A DNA stretch of 64,000 bases from Streptomyces tsukubensis (lineage in GTDB: Bacteria > Actinomycetota > Actinomycetes > Streptomycetales > Streptomycetaceae), in the NCBI RefSeq assembly GCF_009296025.1, contig NZ_CP045178.1:930001-994000 (forward strand), written 5' to 3'. This document shows, in pieces, positions 63,814 to 64,000 of this stretch. The notes beneath the pieces were generated by a model, which was not told where the DNA came from, made no database searches, and saw nothing but the letters and a program-made list of their open reading frames with translations. Each line of letters starts with the position of its first letter. The stretch's first letter is position 1. Both the position numbers and the translations under genes were made by a program.

Positions 63814-64000
63814 TCAGGCCCCGCTGCGCGCCGAAGCCTCGATCAGCCCGTCAACCAGCCCGGGGAGCTGGGTCAGGGAGTCGATACGCCAGTCCACGGC
63901 ATCGGCCACCGACGGGTCGTCGGCCCACCAGTGGCCCCAGGGGCCGCGTCTGATGTGTGCCACCCGCAGCCCCGCCGCCTTCGCGGGGAAGACGTCGTTG
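63814..64000 (-). CDS. HAD-family hydrolase, C-terminal part
   Basis: The minus strand from the window end to 63814 encodes 62 residues, ending in TGA (complement of 63814-63816). It begins NDVFPAKAAGLRVAHIRRGPWG, then WRIDSLTQLPGLVDGLIEA. The NDV-AKAAGL block is motif IV of HAD phosphatases (usually GDxxxxDVxxAKAAG). The catalytic Asp motif lies beyond the window. Confidence 0.75.
   Translation of the reverse strand, partial: NDVFPAKAAGLRVAHIRRGPWGHWWADDPSVADAVDWRIDSLTQLPGLVDGLIEASARSGA

Overview
The window is chromosomal DNA from a high-GC actinomycete, almost certainly a Streptomyces or close relative. The reasons are strong GC bias at third codon positions, many GTG and TTG starts, TTA codons in only two genes, an actinomycete-specific regulatory module (XRE-DUF5753 with DUF397), a SigJ/ECF41 sigma factor, a second divergent EF-Tu of the tuf3 type and a c-di-AMP riboswitch in front of an NlpC/P60 hydrolase. 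No rRNA, tRNA, CRISPR array, prophage or intact insertion sequence was seen. The gene density and mix look like chromosome core-to-arm transition.

Layout. 0-7.7 kb: the end of a cytochrome P450, a histidine phosphatase, a membrane receptor-like Ser/Thr kinase overlapping an FHA-domain gene, a secreted beta-helix protein, a PlsC acyltransferase and a small DUF4190 membrane protein. 7.8-12.5 kb: a complete urease operon on the minus strand, in transcription order ureA-ureB-ureC-ureF-ureG-ureD. 12.5-15.5 kb: a long gap, an orphan Phd antitoxin, a ClpP paralogue that lacks the catalytic His, and an NlpC/P60 gene behind a c-di-AMP riboswitch. 15.6-18.6 kb: a HATPase / XRE-DUF5753 / DUF397 module and an F420-type oxidoreductase. 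18.8-26.4 kb: two overlapping CNNM/CBS transporters behind a 25-codon leader ORF, an ABC-F ATPase, an SGNH hydrolase, purB and a Mug-type DNA glycosylase.

26.6-39.6 kb: a SAM methyltransferase, an ABC exporter divergent from a two-component system, ROK and GntR regulators, an ECF41 sigma factor, a PhoD phosphatase, an SRPBCC protein and a MerR regulator with a cobalamin-binding domain (CarH/LitR type). 39.7-47.5 kb: a membrane-anchored ACT-GNAT acetyltransferase divergent from that MerR gene, a DUF885 peptidase and sbcCD. 48-56.5 kb: a cupin-epimerase pair, YigZ, a CoA-binding protein, a YbaK deacylase, an XRE-cupin regulator divergent from an EamA exporter, two left-handed beta-helix enzymes, DedA and a hotdog thioesterase. 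56.8-64 kb: a Pro/Gln-rich membrane protein, an MFS exporter, a spermidine-synthase-like protein, tuf3, a TVP38 protein, the remnant of a tetracycline-resistance-type ribosomal protection gene, a small hypothetical gene and the 3' end of a HAD hydrolase.

Themes. Signalling and regulation are heavily represented, and several divergent pairs share intergenic palindromes that look like operators. Both TTA codons lie in regulatory genes, which points to bldA (developmental) control. Several genes have a -10 box six to eight bases before the start codon and are probably leaderless. Short tandem duplications are frequent in the intergenic DNA, and three of them run across the stop codon of the preceding gene.
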